DNA of 64,000 bases from Prevotella sp902465605 (lineage in GTDB: Bacteria; Bacteroidota; Bacteroidia; Bacteroidales; Bacteroidaceae), in the NCBI GenBank assembly GCA_902465605.1, contig CABQNT010000007.1:68576-132575 (forward strand). Reading direction: 5' to 3'. The position numbers were made by a program, and so were the translations under genes. Below are positions 35,402-43,568 of this stretch, piece by piece (the first letter of the stretch is position 1; every line of letters starts with the position of its first letter). The notes below the pieces were generated by a model. That model was given only the letters and a program-made list of their open reading frames with translations, made no database searches and was not told where the DNA came from.

Positions 35402-36739
35402 TTATTCCATCAAACCCGTTTGGTAGAATTTCAATAAGCCAATATTCAAAATCGCAAGGTACTTGGCTTGCAGTTCGTTTTGTTCTGCTGTCATGAGCTT
35501 GTTTTTGCCGTCTGTGAGTTCAACGATGTTGATGAGCTGCTCGTCAAACTTGGCTTTAAGCAGCCTGAAACTTTCTTCTGCGCTCTGTGTACTCACCTTG
35601 GCAGCCTTAAATCGGTTTTGGTTGTTAACGGCTTGCAGCCAATAGTCTTCGATGTTTGAATACAAGGTAGTTTGCTTGTCTTTCAAGTCAAGCATGTAGT
35701 TTTGTTTTTGCAACATGGCTTTGTTCACGGCAGTCTTTGCCTGTCTGTTGTCAAACAGCGGAATGCTCAATGAGATGCCTGCGCCGATGTCAAAGTTGTT
35801 TTTCAGTTGGTTTCCCCATTGATAGTCGCTCATCGAAGTGGTGCTGGTACCAACACCAGCGTTGATTCCGATAACGGGCAGTCTGCTGGCCTTTGCAATC
35901 TTCACACTCAGATTGCTGCTCTCGATACCTAACTGTGCATTTTGTATTTCAGGCCGATAGTTCAGCGCTGCCGAATAAACCGCTTTCACAGTGGGAATCG
36001 GTTGAAGGGCCATGGCATCGGTTGTGTGCGGTACGTCTATTTCAAACGTTTCTTCATCAACCAGTTGCAGAAGCTGTTTCAGCTGTCGCTTGTAGTTGCG
36101 CAAGTTGCTCTCAGCTTCAACCACATTATATTCGTCTTGAGCACGTTGGGCGGTAAGTTGCGCCATGTCGGCACGACTCATTTTCTGCACTTTCATAAAT
36201 TCTTCGCCACGCTTTTCGTTTTGCACACTCGAGGCCAACATAGATTTATTCACTGCGATGGCCTCACTGGAATAGAGTATTTGTACATACAACTGTGCGA
36301 TTTGCTCAATCAGTTGATTGACCATGGTTGCCGAATCGAGTGCGGCTTGTTTCTCCGTCAGCTTGTTCAGTTTCACCGTGTTGGTGTTTCTTCCACCGTT
36401 CCATACCGTCCAACTACCGTTCACACTGTAAGTTCCGTTGTAATACACCTTGTCAATTGAAGTCTGAACATAGCCTTCAGCGGCGATACCTGTTTGTGGC
36501 CATGGCCGATAAGTCGCATTTTGAGAGGTGGCAGCGTTCAGCGATGGCAATAGCGCAGCCTGGCTCTGCTTGGTGTCTTCAATGGCACTGAGGTGTTTGA
36601 GCGAGGTCTTTTTCAGCGAGATGTTGTTGGATAGGGCGTAGTGGATGCAGTCTTTCAATGACCACTTTCGCGCCTCAATAGGTGTTGACGATGACAAGAA
36701 GATGATTGCCAGGAGGCAAGTTGTACAAATATTTTTCAT
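35402..36739 (-). CDS. TolC-family outer-membrane efflux protein
   Basis: The protein is 445 residues from the ATG at 36739, with signal peptide MKNICTTCLLAIIFLSSSTP. It shows the two repeated coiled-coil halves of TolC-like channels (about 40-230 and 250-440; for example AQLTAQRAQDEYNVVEAESN). Such proteins form the outer exit duct of tripartite pumps. No membrane-fusion or RND/ABC partner lies beside it, so it probably works with a pump encoded elsewhere. Confidence 0.88.
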   Translation of the reverse strand: MKNICTTCLLAIIFLSSSTPIEARKWSLKDCIHYALSNNISLKKTSLKHLSAIEDTKQSQAALLPSLNAATSQNATYRPWPQTGIAAEGYVQTSIDKVYYNGTYSVNGSWTVWNGGRNTNTVKLNKLTEKQAALDSATMVNQLIEQIAQLYVQILYSSEAIAVNKSMLASSVQNEKRGEEFMKVQKMSRADMAQLTAQRAQDEYNVVEAESNLRNYKRQLKQLLQLVDEETFEIDVPHTTDAMALQPIPTVKAVYSAALNYRPEIQNAQLGIESSNLSVKIAKASRLPVIGINAGVGTSTTSMSDYQWGNQLKNNFDIGAGISLSIPLFDNRQAKTAVNKAMLQKQNYMLDLKDKQTTLYSNIEDYWLQAVNNQNRFKAAKVSTQSAEESFRLLKAKFDEQLINIVELTDGKNKLMTAEQNELQAKYLAILNIGLLKFYQTGLME

Positions 36740-36912
36740 ACCGTGTTCGTTATGTTTTATCAGATTGCTCGGGAAGATGGGGTACTTGTACCCAACTCCC
36801 ATTGTTGTCTGTTAGACGACAAAAGTAATGAAAAAGTTTAGCAATTCTGTGATTTCATGTAAAATCAAACAGAAAACAGGTTGTAAAATTTGCTCGTTTC
36901 GTGCGAAAAATG

Positions 36913-36921
36913 TATCTTTGC
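36913..36921 (+). promoter_or_regulatory. Promoter of the ribE leader RNA
   Basis: TATCTTTGC follows TTTG (36889-36892) by 20 bases, a full Bacteroidetes promoter. Transcription would start near 36926. Confidence 0.7.
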
Positions 36922-36925
36922 AATA

Positions 36926-37131
36926 ACAAACATGATACAACATGGGGGTTGTGTCGGTTTGATCGGGATACTCATCAATAAAAAAATGAAACCGAGAAGA
37001 CTTCTCTTGCTAATGGCGGGCCACATAAATCCTTAGGGACTAAGCTGTAAAGCCGGTGGATTACAAAGGCGGAGAGCTCTCAAATCTTATCAAGTACGGA
37101 GTTTCATCACATCATCGAGCAACCCCTTTTT
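36926..37131 (+). ncRNA. Unidentified structured RNA / leader upstream of ribE
   Basis: About 205 bases run from a good promoter to a T-run. The outer helix pairs GGGGTTG (36945-36951) with CAACCCC (37120-37126), followed by TTTTT. Inside, CGGTTT can pair with AAACCG just downstream, and the overlapping ATGAAAC can instead pair with GTTTCAT near the 3' end, so two folds compete. Short hairpins CTTAG-GGA-CTAAG and GAGAA-GAC-TTCTC are also visible. I do not recognise the FMN, TPP or cobalamin riboswitch consensus. It may be a new cis-regulator of ribE or a 6S-like small RNA. Confidence 0.6.
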
Positions 37132-37138
37132 ATGATAC

Positions 37139-37164
37139 AAAGGCAGGTGCATTCCTGCCTTTTT
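37139..37164 (+). terminator. Terminator just upstream of ribE
   Basis: AAAGGCAGG pairs with CCTGCCTTT around TGCATT, and the T-run reaches 37164. It ends 16 bases before the ribE ATG. I see no promoter between it and ribE, so ribE should depend on read-through. Confidence 0.8.
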
Positions 37165-37180
37165 AATTCTATTTTAGCTT

Positions 37181-37786
37181 ATGTTTTCCGGAATCGTAGA
37201 AGAAATGGCCACACTGGTTGCCATCGATCGAGATCAAGACAATATTGATTTCACTTTTAAATGCTCGTTTGTAGATTATCTCAAGATAGACCAAAGCATC
37301 AGTCACAATGGTGTTTGCCTGACAGTTGTACGTTTGACTGACGACACCTACACGGTTACAGCCATGAGGGAAACCCTCATCAGAAGCAACTTGGGGCTGT
37401 TGAAAGTGGGCGACAGGGTGAATGTAGAGCGGTCGATGTTGATGAATGGCCGTCTGGATGGACACATCGTGCAAGGTCATGTCGACGGAACGGCGACGTG
37501 TGTGAACATGGAAGATGCCGATGGGTCAACCTATTTCACCTTTGAATATCCATTCGACAAGACGATGGCCAAGCGTGGTTACATGACCGTAGACAAGGGT
37601 AGCGTCACCGTGAACGGCGTTTCACTGACCGTATGTGAGCCTACGGACAATAGTTTTAAGGTGGCCATCATTCCTTATACCCGAGAGAATACTAATTTCT
37701 GTGATATCAAGATTGGGTCTGTCGTTAACATCGAGTTCGACATCTTGGGCAAGTACATGGCCCGTCTCCTTCATTTCGACGCGTGA
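37181..37786 (+). CDS. ribE: Riboflavin synthase (alpha chain)
   Basis: Riboflavin synthase turns two 6,7-dimethyl-8-ribityllumazine molecules into riboflavin and a pyrimidinedione. The 201-residue protein has the conserved start MFSGIVEEMA and two lumazine-binding barrel repeats (about 1-95 and 96-190), the second with GHIVQGHVDGTA. It stands alone behind a leader and terminator, which suggests attenuation control. Confidence 0.95.
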   Translation: MFSGIVEEMATLVAIDRDQDNIDFTFKCSFVDYLKIDQSISHNGVCLTVVRLTDDTYTVTAMRETLIRSNLGLLKVGDRVNVERSMLMNGRLDGHIVQGHVDGTATCVNMEDADGSTYFTFEYPFDKTMAKRGYMTVDKGSVTVNGVSLTVCEPTDNSFKVAIIPYTRENTNFCDIKIGSVVNIEFDILGKYMARLLHFDA

Positions 37787-37868
37787 ACATGGGGCTTTCC
37801 ATCTTTGATGAGCAACAGAAAAATGTTCGGCTTTTATCGCATATTTCATTCAATACATATTTTATATA

Positions 37869-39566
37869 ATGGCAACAGTAGACGACAAGAAAGTTATCTT
37901 CTCTATGGTGGGTGTCTCAAAGATTATCCCACAAAACCAAAAACAAGTACTCAAGGACATTTACCTGTCATTCTTCTATGGTGCGAAGATAGGCATCATA
38001 GGTCTGAATGGTGCGGGTAAGTCAACACTGATGAAGATCATTGCCGGGCTGGAACAACCCACTCAAGGCGATGTGGTGTGGAGTCCTGGCTACTCTGTTG
38101 GTTATCTTCCGCAGGATCCTCCCCTCGATGCAGATAAAACAGTGAAGCAAAATGTGCAAGAGGGCGTGCAGCATGTGTATGACGCACTGAAAGAATACGA
38201 TGAAATCAATGTCAAATTTGGCATGGAAGAGTATTATAGTGATCCTGATAAGATGGACAAGCTGATGCAACGGCAGGCTGAAATACAAGATATCATCGAT
38301 GCCACGGATGCATGGAACATGGATTCTAAACTGGATAGGGCCATGGCAGCCCTGCGTTGTCCTGCGGGTGACCTGCCCGTGACCAACCTTTCTGGTGGCG
38401 AACGGCGTAGGGTAGCACTGTGTAAGTTGTTGCTGCAAAAGCCTGATGTCTTGTTACTGGATGAGCCAACCAACCACCTTGACGCCGAAAGCATCGACTG
38501 GTTGGAGCAGCATTTGCAACAGTATGAGGGTACGGTGATTGCCGTTACACACGACAGATACTTCCTGGATGATGTCAGTGAGTGGATTCTTGAGCTGGAT
38601 AGAGGAGAAGGCATTCCATGGAAAGGCAACTATTCCTCTTGGTTGGAGCAGAAGACCAAGCGCATGGATCAAGAAGAAAAGACGGCATCGAAGCGACGTA
38701 AGACGCTTGAACGTGAGCTTGAATGGGTTCGAATGGCTCCAAAAGCTCGCCAAGCTAAAGGTAAAGCTCGTTTGAACTCCTATGAGCAGATGTTGAATGA
38801 GGAGCAGAAGACCAGGGAAGAGAAACTGGAAATCTTCATTCCTAACGGCCCACGATTGGGTAACAAGGTGATTGAGGCGCAGCATGTGAAAAAAGCTTTT
38901 GGCGAAAAAGTGTTGTTCAACGATCTCAACTTCATGCTGCCGCCGAATGGTATCGTAGGTGTTATCGGGCCCAATGGTGCTGGTAAGACCACGCTTTTCC
39001 GCCTGATTATGGGATTGGAACAGCCCGATGCCGGTACGTTTGAGGTGGGTGAAACCGTGAAACTGGTTTACGTTGACCAGCAACACAAGGACATTGATCC
39101 CAATAAGACGGTGTACGAAGTGGTTTCGCAGGGCAATGAAACCCTCCGAATGGGTGGCCGTGACGTCAACGCTCGTGCCTACTTGTCGCGTTTCAACTTC
39201 TCCGGAACCGACCAAAACAAAATGTGTTCAGTGCTTTCGGGTGGTGAACGCAACCGTTTGCAGCTGGCTTTGGCGCTGAAACAAGAAGGAAACGTGCTAC
39301 TGCTGGATGAGCCTACCAATGATATTGACGTAAATACGCTCCGTGCTTTGGAAGAAGGTTTGGAGTCGTTTGCAGGCTGTGCGGTAGTCATCAGTCATGA
39401 CAGATGGTTCTTAGACCGTATCTGTACGCACATTTTGTCATTCGAAGGCGATGGTGAAGTGTTCTACTTTGAGGGATCTTATTCTGAATATGAAATCAAC
39501 AAGGCCCGTAGATTGGGTGATGAAGAAATTAAAAAAGGCCGATACAGAAAGCTGATGGAAGACTAA
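37869..39566 (+). CDS. ettA: ABC-F translation factor EttA
   Basis: EttA binds the ribosomal E site and tunes the first elongation step to the ATP level. The 565-residue protein has two ABC ATPase domains without membrane segments. Walker A motifs are LNGAGKST and PNGAGKTT, the signatures NLSGGERRR and LSGGERNR, and the linker is helical and basic (about 245-325). Full length with an uninterrupted ABC-F layout. It follows ribE by 82 bases and may share its transcript. Confidence 0.93.
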   Translation: MATVDDKKVIFSMVGVSKIIPQNQKQVLKDIYLSFFYGAKIGIIGLNGAGKSTLMKIIAGLEQPTQGDVVWSPGYSVGYLPQDPPLDADKTVKQNVQEGVQHVYDALKEYDEINVKFGMEEYYSDPDKMDKLMQRQAEIQDIIDATDAWNMDSKLDRAMAALRCPAGDLPVTNLSGGERRRVALCKLLLQKPDVLLLDEPTNHLDAESIDWLEQHLQQYEGTVIAVTHDRYFLDDVSEWILELDRGEGIPWKGNYSSWLEQKTKRMDQEEKTASKRRKTLERELEWVRMAPKARQAKGKARLNSYEQMLNEEQKTREEKLEIFIPNGPRLGNKVIEAQHVKKAFGEKVLFNDLNFMLPPNGIVGVIGPNGAGKTTLFRLIMGLEQPDAGTFEVGETVKLVYVDQQHKDIDPNKTVYEVVSQGNETLRMGGRDVNARAYLSRFNFSGTDQNKMCSVLSGGERNRLQLALALKQEGNVLLLDEPTNDIDVNTLRALEEGLESFAGCAVVISHDRWFLDRICTHILSFEGDGEVFYFEGSYSEYEINKARRLGDEEIKKGRYRKLMED

Positions 39567-39584
39567 AATCTCTATCCATACAAC

Positions 39585-39630
39585 AAGCCACGATAGCATC
39601 TTGCAAGTGATGTTATCGTGGCTTTTTCTT
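39585..39630 (+). terminator. Terminator after ettA
   Basis: A 16-bp stem (AAGCCACGATAGCATC with its partner, one wobble) closes an 8-base loop and ends in GGCTTTTTCTTTT. Confidence 0.85.
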
Positions 39631-39653
39631 TTAGCACTTATCTTCGGGTGCGC

Positions 39654-40184
39654 TTAATCGTTGGTTGGCTGCAGAAATCCCCAAAATTCGTTGGTGATTT
39701 TATCATAATCATCCAGCGTTACACGTCCTCCACATGACATGATGTTGTAGGTAATTCCCGGCCATGTTTTACGCAATCCGTAGTCAACGAATCCCATTCG
39801 CTTATAAAACTCGTATCGTTTCTTACGCTGTAGGCTGTTGTCAGCGGGCTGATCAACGTCTTCAATGTCAATCATCAGTCGCTCATCTTTATACCTTTCT
39901 AATAACCGTTGGAGGATTTTCGTACCGATTCCTTTGCCTCGCTCACTGGGCATGACCGCGAAATAAAACAGCCAACTCAAATCATCATGATGATAAGTAT
40001 AGATCAGTCCCTTAAATTGACCGTTTTCATCATAAAATCCGAGGAATTTGATATCTGCTCTTTCTTGTAACAATAGCAATGCGTCGAAGGGTATTCGCTC
40101 TACTTTTGGAAATGCCTCAACGTACAACTGCTTGACAAGCTCGATATCCTTTGAATTTTTGTTTAACTCTTTGATTTCCATCAT
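39654..40184 (-). CDS. GNAT-family acetyltransferase
   Basis: The protein is about 176 residues from the paired ATGs at 40184/40181. The acetyl-CoA loop ERGKGIGTKILQRLLERY (near residues 80-97) marks the GNAT fold; FYKRMGFVDYG near 130 is the usual C-terminal motif. The substrate is unknown. A TATCTTTG box on the minus strand at 40193-40200 is so close that the mRNA would have almost no leader; the ORF start at 40223 is upstream of it and rejected. Confidence 0.8.
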   Translation of the reverse strand: MMEIKELNKNSKDIELVKQLYVEAFPKVERIPFDALLLLQERADIKFLGFYDENGQFKGLIYTYHHDDLSWLFYFAVMPSERGKGIGTKILQRLLERYKDERLMIDIEDVDQPADNSLQRKKRYEFYKRMGFVDYGLRKTWPGITYNIMSCGGRVTLDDYDKITNEFWGFLQPTND

Positions 40185-40381
40185 ACAATACACAAAGATA
40201 CAAAATATTTGCAACAATAGCACTGACAGACCTCATTTTTTGGGACTTTTATATGATTTTTGGCGACAAAAAACAAGGGTAGGACTTCAATAGATCTTTT
40301 TACTATACCGAAAAATGCCATCCACTCTGCGTGTATTTCGTGCATTTAGTTATATAGTTGGTAGGGCAGAGGCTATAAAAA

Positions 40382-40418
40382 CGACAATGAGTTCGGCGAA
40401 ACACCGAACTCATTATCG
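40382..40418 (-). terminator. Terminator after rpsP
   Basis: A 15-bp stem (CGACAATGAGTTCGG with its partner, one wobble) is followed on the minus strand by TTTTTATAGCC. Apart from this, 40201-40543 shows no gene. Confidence 0.75.
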
Positions 40419-40543
40419 TTTAACAGACATATTTCATGTGAGGAAAGTCAAAACCAACGTCAATCGTAAAACATGAAATGTCTTGCGTTTTTGTATCGCT
40501 GGAACCTACTGACAGCCTCACCTGTCTGCATAAAATTGCTGTC

Positions 40544-41104
40544 TTATTCTGCAGCAGCAGGAGCCTCTTCTGTAGTAGCTTCTGCCTCAGCAGTGGTAGC
40601 CTCAGCCTCTTCTTCGGCAGCAGCTTTTGCTTCTTCAGCCTGTGCGGCAGCCTTCTTCTCAGCTACCTTCTTAGCTATTTCAGCATTAATCTTCTTTTCT
40701 GCTTCGAGTTCTTTTGCTAATGCATCCTTCTTAGTCTGAGTTTCAATCTCGGCTCTTGTCTGCAATCCCTTGTCCTTGTCTTGCTTCCAAGCGTCGAATT
40801 TGCTTTGCATAGCAGCCTCGTCGAATGCTCCCTTCTTTACACCGCCACGCAGGTGCTTCATAAGATACACACCCTCGCGCTTGAGAATGTTACGAGCTGT
40901 GTCTGTAGGTTGTGCGCCAACCTCAAGCCAATAAAGAGCTCTGTCAAAATTCAAATCTACAGCTGCTGGATTCGTATTAGGATTATACGTTCCAATCTTT
41001 TCAATAAATTTACCATCTCGTGGTGCTCTTGAGTCAGCGATCACGATGCTATAAAAAGCATAGCCTTTGCGTCCGCCGCGCTGCAATCTAATCTTTGTTG
41101 CCAT
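40544..41104 (-). CDS. rpsP: Ribosomal protein S16 with long acidic tail
   Basis: S16 is a small-subunit assembly protein. Residues 1-85 are a normal S16 (MATKIRLQRGGRKGYAFY, and LYWLEVGAQPTDTARNILKREG). The rest, to residue 186, is an Ala/Glu/Lys-rich helical extension ending EEAPAAAE, more than doubling the usual length of 80-90 residues. Extended S16 occurs in Bacteroidetes. It is transcribed alone, with promoter and terminator. Confidence 0.95.
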   Translation of the reverse strand: MATKIRLQRGGRKGYAFYSIVIADSRAPRDGKFIEKIGTYNPNTNPAAVDLNFDRALYWLEVGAQPTDTARNILKREGVYLMKHLRGGVKKGAFDEAAMQSKFDAWKQDKDKGLQTRAEIETQTKKDALAKELEAEKKINAEIAKKVAEKKAAAQAEEAKAAAEEEAEATTAEAEATTEEAPAAAE

Positions 41105-41161
41105 TTTTTTGTTTTATTATTTTTAGGTTTGAATTAATGCCGTCAACTCGTGACAGCGGGT

Positions 41162-41170
41162 GCAAATTTA
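41162..41170 (-). promoter_or_regulatory. -7 box for rpsP
   Basis: The minus strand reads TAAATTTGC, matching TAnnTTTGC, 58 bases upstream of the ATG. Confidence 0.6.
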
Positions 41171-41344
41171 CGATAAAAAGCTTATCTGTCGAAATATCAA
41201 CTCCTTGAAAGGTGCTTTGTTAAACAATATTAACAAAATTATACGTAACCAGCCAGTCATCCTGCTTCATACATGGGACAACTGGCTGATAGATTGTACG
41301 GTTAGATGTTGCCTCGTACCCTCTCTAGAAGGGTTGATAAGGGT

Positions 41345-42382
41345 TTACATCACTCCGTCTTCACGCAATTTCTTCTGCCATTTCCAGGCTGATGCCAGCA
41401 CGTCTTCAATGGGTGTGTCGGCCTTCCAACCCAACACTTGGTTGGCTTTGTCCACGTTGCCCCATACTTTTTCGATGTCGCCTTCACGCCGTGGGCCGAA
41501 CTTCCAATTGAGTTTTACCCCCGTTGCTTTCTCAAATCCCTCAACGATTTCAAGCGTAGACTCGCCTCTTCCCGTGCCGATGTTGAAAATTTCCATGCGA
41601 TCGGCGTCTTCTTCCAGCACCCTTTTCATGGCAGCGACGTGCGCCTTGGCCAGGTCTACTACATAGATATAATCGCGAATGCACGTTCCGTCGGGTGTGT
41701 CGTAATCGTTTCCGAAGATGGTTAGTTGCTTGCGGATGCCCATGGCCGTTTGCGTTACGTATGGAATCAAATTGTTTGGCACGCCGTTGGGCAACTCGCC
41801 AATAAGGGCAGATGGATGCGCTCCAATGGGATTGAAGTATCTCAAGATGATGCTCTTGATGGCTGCACCGCTGTGAATATAGTCTTGTATGATTTCTTCG
41901 TTAATCTGTTTGGTGTTACCGTAGGGCGAAAGTGCCTTTTGGATAGGGGCTTCCTCCGTCACGGGGAGGTTCTCCTTGGTGGGCTGACCGTATACGGTAC
42001 AACTGCTTGAGAAGATGATTCCCTTGACGTGATACTTGGGCATCAGCTCCAGCAGGTTGATTAAAGAGGTGATGTTGTTTCTGTAATACATCAAAGGTTT
42101 CTCCACACTCTCACCAACGGCCTTGGAGGCAGCGAAGTGGATGATGCCGGCAATGTTGTCATATTTCTTGAAAACAGCTTCCGTTTCTTCTTCATTGCAC
42201 AGGTCTATCTTCTCAAAGCAGGGGCGAGTTCCCGTGATTTTTTCGATGCCATCAAGGACTTCAATCTTTGAATTGGAAAGATTGTCTACAATAACAACGT
42301 TGTAGCCCGCCTGTTGTAGTTCAACCGTTGTGTGTGAACCGATAAAGCCAGTTCCGCCAGTGACAAGAATCGTCTGTTTCAT
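41345..42382 (-). CDS. galE: UDP-glucose 4-epimerase
   Basis: GalE interconverts UDP-glucose and UDP-galactose through an NAD-bound keto intermediate. The 345-residue protein has the NAD loop GGTGFIGSHT at residue 9, the catalytic Ser in SSSCTVYG (near 124), the Tyr/Lys pair in SPYGNTK (near 150), and RYFNPIGAH. Length and motifs are standard. It is a single gene here. Confidence 0.95.
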   Translation of the reverse strand: MKQTILVTGGTGFIGSHTTVELQQAGYNVVIVDNLSNSKIEVLDGIEKITGTRPCFEKIDLCNEEETEAVFKKYDNIAGIIHFAASKAVGESVEKPLMYYRNNITSLINLLELMPKYHVKGIIFSSSCTVYGQPTKENLPVTEEAPIQKALSPYGNTKQINEEIIQDYIHSGAAIKSIILRYFNPIGAHPSALIGELPNGVPNNLIPYVTQTAMGIRKQLTIFGNDYDTPDGTCIRDYIYVVDLAKAHVAAMKRVLEEDADRMEIFNIGTGRGESTLEIVEGFEKATGVKLNWKFGPRREGDIEKVWGNVDKANQVLGWKADTPIEDVLASAWKWQKKLREDGVM

Positions 42383-42422
42383 CTCTAATGCTAAATTTGA
42401 GTCGTTTATAAATATGTGTCTT

Positions 42423-42431
42423 GCAAAGGTA
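42423..42431 (-). promoter_or_regulatory. -7 box for galE
   Basis: The minus strand reads TACCTTTGC, matching TAnnTTTGC, 41 bases upstream of the ATG. Confidence 0.6.
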
Positions 42432-42525
42432 GAAAAAAATCCCGAAACATAGACTGGATGTACTAAAAAATCGAAAGAGAATAATTGTTGTCAAGATGAA
42501 AATCACGCTGATACCTGCAAATGAT

Positions 42526-42864
42526 TTTTCTTGACACCCAACCTCTTCATGCTTGGCTTATTTGTCAACAACCCTACACCTTGTTGCAAATACGCCAGAT
42601 ATGAGCGGGTTTTGGATGTGGTTGATGGTCAGGATGTTATGGTTTTGTTGGCTTGTTTTGTGCCCATTTTACACGGTTTTTCAAGCCAAAAGCAATGCTC
42701 TAAAGGTGTTATTTGCATGCTTTTACACGGCAAAGTCATGTGAATTGGCCGCTAAAGTGATGCATCTTCAGAGGCAAACACATTGACTTTGCGCCAAAAT
42801 GCCATTTTTCTTGCACGATGAACTCCTGTATGCATCCTCCAGGCCTATTGATTTTTTCTAGATT
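42526..42864 (+). repeat. Length-conserved intergenic element, copy B
   Basis: The left end is TTTTTCTTGACA (42526), AAATACGCC is 62 bases in (42588), the 22-bp module block starts 161 bases in (42687), and the right end TTTTTTCTAGATT begins at 42852. The sequence between the marks differs greatly from copies A and C while the spacing is the same to within one base. It fills most of the gap between galE and groES. Confidence 0.75.
42687..42796 (+). repeat. Five 22-bp modules inside copy B
   Basis: Units start at 42687, 42709, 42731, 42753 and 42775. The third, beginning CAAAGTCATGTGAATTGG, closely matches the fourth unit of the array at 34267, linking the large elements with the simple arrays. 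Confidence 0.75.
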
Positions 42865-43029
42865 GAAGATTTACAAGTGCCGTTTTAGTGGCGAAATTTG
42901 ATAAAAAATATCAACAATAGGTGCGACTTTCATGCTTCATTGTTCACTTAATTTTATTCCACCTAAATGAGGCATGAACATTTCTTTATAAATATGTGTC
43001 ACCAGCAATGGAGGGGTTAGCGCATAAGC

Positions 43030-43107
43030 TGACAAATTTGGCAAATAACAGATTTGACAGCCAGCAGACTGACAAAAGTGGCAGACAGCAGACTGACAAA
43101 AATGACA
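43030..43107 (+). promoter_or_regulatory. Repeated activator-like sites upstream of groES
   Basis: Three 14-bp sites of the form TGACAAAnnTGnCA lie at 43030-43043, 43070-43083 and 43094-43107; a half site TTTGACAG lies near 43053. The first is a near palindrome. They lie just upstream of the sigma-54-type promoter at 43118, where an enhancer-binding activator would act. Confidence 0.55.
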
Positions 43108-43117
43108 TGCGACTGAG

Positions 43118-43134
43118 TTGGCACGTTTTTCGCA
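43118..43134 (+). promoter_or_regulatory. Sigma-54-type -24/-12 promoter of groES-groEL
   Basis: TTGGCACG and TCGCA are placed so that GG and GC are ten bases apart, the fixed spacing of RpoN promoters. One base differs from the TTGCA consensus. It would give a leader of about 85 bases before groES. No TAnnTTTG box and no CIRCE repeat are visible in the gap. Confidence 0.6.
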
Positions 43135-43229
43135 TGGAAAGGGTGAGTCTTGTAGTTTGATGTTCTGAAGATATTGAACATCTCTCAAGATACATGAATA
43201 GAATATAGAAGAACTTAAAAATTATTATT

Positions 43230-43499
43230 ATGAAAGTTAAACCATTAGCAGACAGAGTGTTGGTTGCTCCAGCGCCAGCAGAAGAGAAAGTAGGTGGAAT
43301 TATTATTCCCGACACCGCAAAAGAAAAACCATTGCATGGTAAGGTGGTAGCCGTGGGTAACGGTACGAAAGACGAAGAGATGGTTCTCAAGGAAGGAGAT
43401 GAGGTGCTATACGGAAAATATAGTGGCACGGAATTAGAATTTGACGGTGACACCTATTTGATTATGCGTCAGAGCGATGTTCTTGCTGTGGTCAAGTAA
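43230..43499 (+). CDS. groES: Co-chaperonin GroES
   Basis: GroES caps the GroEL cage. The 89-residue protein has the usual start KPLADRVLV, the mobile loop (EEKVGGIIIPDTAKEKP) that contacts GroEL, and the C-terminal DVLAVV. It is followed by groEL after 69 bases. Confidence 0.98.
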   Translation: MKVKPLADRVLVAPAPAEEKVGGIIIPDTAKEKPLHGKVVAVGNGTKDEEMVLKEGDEVLYGKYSGTELEFDGDTYLIMRQSDVLAVVK

Positions 43500-43568
43500 A
43501 TTTCGCACAGGTGCATTTTTTACGATTAACATACTATAGAACCAATATAAATACAGAATATAAAAATT

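Noticed and set aside
36926..37131. FMN riboswitch upstream of ribE
   Set aside because: The position is right but I cannot find the conserved RFN sequence blocks; TPP and cobalamin signatures are also missing. It is kept as an unidentified RNA.
41241..41320. Terminator hairpin after galE
   Set aside because: CAGCCAGT/ACTGGCTG can pair but the loop is long and there is no T-run, so I do not call it.
42865..43229. CIRCE/HrcA operator for groES-groEL
   Set aside because: No TTAGCACTC-type inverted repeat is present; the repeats seen are TGACAAA-type and lie upstream of a -24/-12 promoter.
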